Part shown: piece after piece, positions 41,527 to 44,469 of the stretch
How the letters are laid out: each line of letters begins with the position of its first letter
How positions within the stretch are numbered: the stretch's first letter is position 1
Assembly (NCBI GenBank): GCA_013002175.1
Contig: JABDKP010000021.1
Coordinates: 1-44,469, forward strand
DNA length: 44,469 nucleotides
Source of the DNA: Ilumatobacter sp.
GTDB lineage: Bacteria > Actinomycetota > Acidimicrobiia > Acidimicrobiales > Ilumatobacteraceae
Direction of reading: 5' to 3'
Notes under the pieces: model-generated
What the model was told of the DNA's origin: nothing
Seen by the model: only the letters and a program-made list of their open reading frames with translations
Database searches by the model: none
Program-made: the position numbers and the translations under genes

Positions 41527-42423
41527 ATGGAGGAGGTGTCTGTTCAGATCGAATCCAGCGAGCGGTGGGGGGCACACCTCGAGCTGGACGACGTCACGAT
41601 CACTGCACCACTGACGGCCGACATCGTCGGTCGGGTGGTCGCGCTCGTCCACCGTTTCGGGTTCGCGATCGTCGACTCCGCCGCGCACACCGCGTCCGGG
41701 TGTTCCGTCGCCGAGCGATCGCGGCATCTGCTCGAGTTCGGCAACGCGCTGGGTACGCCAGTCGTCCAGTCGCCCCGCAACGAGCTGGTCGAAGACGTCA
41801 AGGACTACTCCGATGTCGACGAACGTGACGACCGCGGCTACCGATCGCGCGGTGAGCTGACGCCGCACTCCGACCCGCCGACGCTGATCGTCCTCGACTG
41901 CGTCACGCCGGCACGACTGGGTGGCGAGACGAGCCTCGTCAGCGTGGACTCGATCGTCCGCCGGATGCTCGCCCAGGATCGCACGCTCGTCGACGAGTTG
42001 CTGGCGCCGCTCCCCGACTGGCGCGTCGCCGGCCAGCACGGCATCGCCGTCGCCGGGCCGGCCGATCGGCCCCGTCCGGTGCTGGCGTATCACGGCGGGC
42101 GGCTGAGCTGCGTGCTGTACCGGCCGTACGTCGAGTTGGGCGCCTCGACCGCCGGGCAACCGCTGACCTCCGCCCAGACAGCGGCGCTCGACCTGTTCGA
42201 GCGGTACTCCATGTCGGACGACCTGACGCTGCGCTTCCGGTTGCAGCCGCGGCAGACGCTCGTGCTGCACAACCGCTCGGTGCTCCATGCACGAACCGAC
42301 TACGTCGACTGGCCCGACCCGGATCGGCGGCGGCATCTCCTGCGGATGTGGATCGATTCGCCGGATCGGTTCCCCGTCCACCCGGGCCACGAGCTCGGCG
42401 ACTTCTTCGCACCGATGACCTGA
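41527..42423 (+). CDS. TauD/TfdA-family Fe(II)/2-oxoglutarate dioxygenase
   Basis: 298 residues from ATG 41527. The metal triad is visible: H-x-D in LTPHSDPPTL and the distal His in SVLHART. The Arg of RRRHLLRMW probably binds 2-oxoglutarate. The family hydroxylates varied small molecules, and the substrate is unknown. The start is uncertain: an in-frame ATG at 41494 and others further upstream exist, but their extra residues show no family character. The gene is divergent from the polysaccharide operon and could act on one of its sugars or on an amino acid; this is speculation. Confidence 0.82.
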   Translation: MEEVSVQIESSERWGAHLELDDVTITAPLTADIVGRVVALVHRFGFAIVDSAAHTASGCSVAERSRHLLEFGNALGTPVVQSPRNELVEDVKDYSDVDERDDRGYRSRGELTPHSDPPTLIVLDCVTPARLGGETSLVSVDSIVRRMLAQDRTLVDELLAPLPDWRVAGQHGIAVAGPADRPRPVLAYHGGRLSCVLYRPYVELGASTAGQPLTSAQTAALDLFERYSMSDDLTLRFRLQPRQTLVLHNRSVLHARTDYVDWPDPDRRRHLLRMWIDSPDRFPVHPGHELGDFFAPMT

Positions 42424-42466
42424 ATCGCCTCGGCGGCGGACGCGGCCGCGGTCTTAGGATCGCGGC

Positions 42467-42559
42467 GTGGGCCTGGAATGGGAGCAGACGAACGTCGACA
42501 CCGCCGATCCGGAGGGCAACGAGTTCTGCGTGCTCGCCTCACGGCAGATCGATGGCTGA
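42467..42559 (+). pseudogene. C-terminal fragment of a glyoxalase/VOC protein
   Basis: A 30-codon frame ends with DTADPEGNEFCVLASRQ, the usual last strand of glyoxalase-like VOC proteins. An in-frame TAG at 42455 and absence of the rest of the domain upstream show it is a remnant. Its stop overlaps the next gene's start region. Confidence 0.5.
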
Positions 42560-43334
42560 CCCCCTGGAGGGCATCACGCCAGAAGGCACGATCCGCACGG
42601 GCGTGTCATCGGCGCGCGTGCCCGACGCATTCCGCCCGGTGCTCGACGCCGCCGTCGCCGCGGTCGGCGCGGGTGCGACGCTGTACGTCTACGGGTCGGT
42701 CGCGACCGGCCAGGCCCGGCTCGGCCGCTCGGACGTCGACCTGCTGTCGTTCGGCCTCCCGGCGGGCGATGCGACCGACTTGGCTGCCGAGCTGTCCGAC
42801 CGGTTCCTCGACATCTGCCGCAGCGTGGACATCGCAGCCGGCCTCGGGGAGGGCCTGGTCGGTGAGCACGACGAGGCGTACGGCGGGCGGGTCTTCCTGC
42901 GGCACTACTGCGCCCGACTGTGTGGCCCCGAACTCGACCGGTCGACGCACGACTTCCCCGCCGACGCCCGCGCCGCCCGTGGGTTCAACGGCGACATTGC
43001 TCAGCACGCCCGACGCTGGCGCTCTGATCTCGACGCGGGTGCCGAGCCGGCGGAGGTCGGCCGGCGCATGTCGCGCAAGACGCTGCTCGCCGTCGCCGGG
43101 CTCGTCAGTGTGCACGACCAGGACTGGACGACCGACCGCGCCCGTGCCGCGGCGCGGTGGTCCGTGGTCGAACCGATTCTCGGCGTGGGGCTGACGCGGC
43201 TGCTGTCGTGGGCCGAGCCGGGCGCGACGAGTTCGGCTGACGTGAGCCGGAGCGCCGTCGGGCACGAACTCGACGGCACCGTCGGGGGCATCGTGGAACA
43301 ATTCGCCGAGCGGATCGGACTGTGGGACGGGTGA
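42552..43334 (+). CDS. nucleotidyltransferase-domain protein (Pol beta superfamily)
   Basis: 260 residues. YGSVATGQARLGRSDVDLLSF contains the G-S and D-x-D signature of minimal and aminoglycoside-type nucleotidyltransferases. The rest is helical. It may nucleotidylate a small molecule or protein, and the target is unknown. The ATG at 42552 overlaps the glyoxalase remnant and has no strong ribosome site. No partner HEPN gene is adjacent, so a toxin-antitoxin role is not supported. Confidence 0.75.
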   Translation: MADPLEGITPEGTIRTGVSSARVPDAFRPVLDAAVAAVGAGATLYVYGSVATGQARLGRSDVDLLSFGLPAGDATDLAAELSDRFLDICRSVDIAAGLGEGLVGEHDEAYGGRVFLRHYCARLCGPELDRSTHDFPADARAARGFNGDIAQHARRWRSDLDAGAEPAEVGRRMSRKTLLAVAGLVSVHDQDWTTDRARAAARWSVVEPILGVGLTRLLSWAEPGATSSADVSRSAVGHELDGTVGGIVEQFAERIGLWDG

Positions 43335-43343
43335 CCGGCTGGG

Positions 43344-43883
43344 TTATGCGGGCACCGCGCGCAGCGGCCGGTCGGGCCGGTGGCCGGGCCCGGTGGTGCG
43401 GCGGGGCCGCGGGCCCATCACGTACGAACCCGACGTCGTCGCCGCAGTGACCGACGTCGGCGTGAACCACATCGTGGTGTACGGCGTCCAGTCGGTTTCG
43501 ACGAGGAAGCGGACGTCGATCACGGTGTCGGTGCGGATGAAGCGATGCTCGGTGACGTCGATCGTCCAGACGAGATCGCCGACAGGGACACGCACGATGC
43601 CCGCCAGCACCGGCTCGACCTCGACGGGAAGCACGTCGGGGAATTCGCCGTCGACTTCGTCGAGCGGAAAGTCACCGAGGGGCGGGGGATCGTCCGGGCG
43701 CGCGCTCAGCATCACGACCGAGCCGGCCAACCCGGCGGCGTTCAATGCGTCGACGAAGACGTGCGTCCGCATCGTGTCGAGGACCGACATCGGCGCGATG
43801 AGGATGCACTCGCCGTGCATCCTGATGGTGACGATTTCGTCGACCGACACCAGGTCGGTCTCCGGAACCCATGCGTCCAGCAC
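43344..43883 (-). CDS. uncharacterised protein (179 aa)
   Basis: 179 residues, mixed beta-rich sequence with no recognised family and a basic Pro/Arg-rich C-terminus. GTG 43883 is chosen because AGGAGG lies 8 nt upstream; GTG 43892 would overlap that site. Segments VDEIVTIRMHGECILIAPMSVLD and VGDLVWTIDVTEHRFI look like ordinary globular core strands. It converges with the nucleotidyltransferase, with 9 nt between stops. The function is unknown. Confidence 0.6.
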   Translation of the reverse strand: MLDAWVPETDLVSVDEIVTIRMHGECILIAPMSVLDTMRTHVFVDALNAAGLAGSVVMLSARPDDPPPLGDFPLDEVDGEFPDVLPVEVEPVLAGIVRVPVGDLVWTIDVTEHRFIRTDTVIDVRFLVETDWTPYTTMWFTPTSVTAATTSGSYVMGPRPRRTTGPGHRPDRPLRAVPA

Positions 43884-44314
43884 TGCGATCACCTCCTCCT
43901 CGTCAAATCAGCATCCTTGTCGACGTACGTAACGGACGGGTAACGACATCGTGCCATCTTCGTGATTTCGGAGTTGTGTCGTGACGGTCGTCAGCTGGTC
44001 TTTCCCGGCACGAGGCGCCAGGACTCCCGGGCGGGTGTCGCAGTTCACGTCTGTTCGATTTCGGGTGCTCGGCGCGGTCCGGCCGAGAAATCTTTCGGAT
44101 TTCCATGACGCCACAGCGGCGAGAGAGCCCGCTGGGCGCGCGTGTCGGAGTCGTCGGTCCACGCCCGCCGAAGCGCTCGGTCGGAGATCGGCTCGCCGCC
44201 CACGTCGCGCCCCGGACCGGTCTCCGGCGGTTGTGAGCGCACTGCTCGGCGGTGATCGCGTCGCCCCAGCTCAAGGGGTAGATCCGGGTGTGCAGGTCCG
44301 CTACGATCAAACAC
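43884..44314. other. intergenic region, 431 nt
   Basis: No convincing gene. A 169-codon minus-strand frame crosses it but overlaps the DUF222 gene start and has no ribosome site or family character. A TACGAT -10-like hexamer at 44302-44307 precedes the gene at 44315. No DosR-type box was seen. Confidence 0.5.
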
Positions 44315-44469
44315 ATGTTCGCAACGCTGATCGACGAGTTGACCGGCCTCCCGGTCACCGCACTCGACGACCGGTTGGCGGCCGCGAAACGCAAGCGCGA
44401 CGAAGCGGACATGGAGATCGCCGCGATTACTGCGGTGGTCGATGCACGCCAGCTGTACCAGGACCACGG
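44315..44469 (+). CDS. DUF222/HNH-type protein, 3' end outside window
   Basis: The first 51 residues (FATLIDELTGLPVTALDDRLAAAKRKRDEADMEIAAI...) look like the N-terminus of actinobacterial DUF222 proteins, which usually end in an HNH nuclease domain. A TACGAT -10-like hexamer ends 7 nt before the ATG, so the mRNA may be leaderless. These genes occur in multiple copies in many actinobacteria. The assignment rests on a short stretch. Confidence 0.6.
   Translation, partial: MFATLIDELTGLPVTALDDRLAAAKRKRDEADMEIAAITAVVDARQLYQDH

Noticed and set aside
42552-43883. Toxin-antitoxin pair formed by the nucleotidyltransferase and the neighbouring unknown gene
   Set aside because: The genes converge rather than forming an operon, and the unknown protein has no HEPN-like features.
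43903-44412. 169-codon minus-strand ORF in the right intergenic region
   Set aside because: Overlaps the DUF222 gene start, no ribosome site, composition of a shadow frame.
1-44469. tRNA, rRNA, CRISPR array, insertion sequence or prophage
   Set aside because: No cloverleaf, rRNA segment, regularly spaced repeats, transposase or phage protein was recognised by eye.

Overview
High-GC, densely coded bacterial DNA with frequent GTG starts and ATGA/GTGA overlaps. The DUF222-type gene start at the right edge and close matches to mycobacterial dormancy proteins point to an actinobacterium. An Acidimicrobiia (Ilumatobacter-like) host is my best guess but is inference.

The main content, about 0.6-31 kb, looks like a DosR/DevR-type dormancy (hypoxia/NO/redox) regulon gathered in one island. 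At its centre is a NarL-family response regulator (14249-14890) that matches mycobacterial DosR at the phosphorylation site (D54), at K104 and in the DNA-recognition helix (AEKTVKNYVS). It sits directly behind a universal stress protein gene, as DosR does in Mycobacterium tuberculosis. A DevS-type histidine kinase lies tail to tail with it but carries one PAS domain instead of GAF domains. I found 18 copies of a 14-bp near-palindrome, GGGNCSNNSGNCCC, which is the core of the known DosR box. All lie upstream of genes in this island. They control, in order: a cupredoxin-multicopper oxidase; a CtpF-like calcium-type P-type ATPase operon; pyruvate phosphate dikinase; a hexapeptide protein with an alpha/beta hydrolase; a RafH-like ribosome hibernation factor; two dihydroorotate dehydrogenase-like proteins; four universal stress proteins; two CBS-pair proteins; two pyridoxamine-oxidase-like flavin proteins; D-lactate dehydrogenase; an ABC exporter; an Rv1738-like DUF1876 protein; pyruvate:ferredoxin oxidoreductase; and three uncharacterised small proteins.

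The promoters share a fixed layout: box, 23 nt, a NANNNT -10 element, then a predicted start site 36 nt from the box edge. In nine cases that site falls on or within 1 nt of the start codon, predicting leaderless mRNAs. Where it falls further upstream, most genes have a recognisable Shine-Dalgarno sequence. The gene content suggests a shift to PEP/pyruvate/lactate and ferredoxin metabolism with ribosome hibernation and ion homeostasis when oxygen is short.

From 31.8 to 41.3 kb a minus-strand operon of eight overlapping or closely spaced genes encodes surface or exo-polysaccharide assembly: three family-2 glycosyltransferases, a large membrane protein, a polysaccharide deacetylase, a GH16 lipoprotein, a flippase fused to a phosphotransferase-like domain, and a DivIVA-like coiled-coil protein. 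No DosR-type box was seen there. The edges hold a partial M23 peptidase (left), a TauD-family dioxygenase, a nucleotidyltransferase, an unknown protein, and a partial DUF222/HNH-type gene (right). I saw no tRNA, rRNA, CRISPR array, insertion sequence or phage gene.
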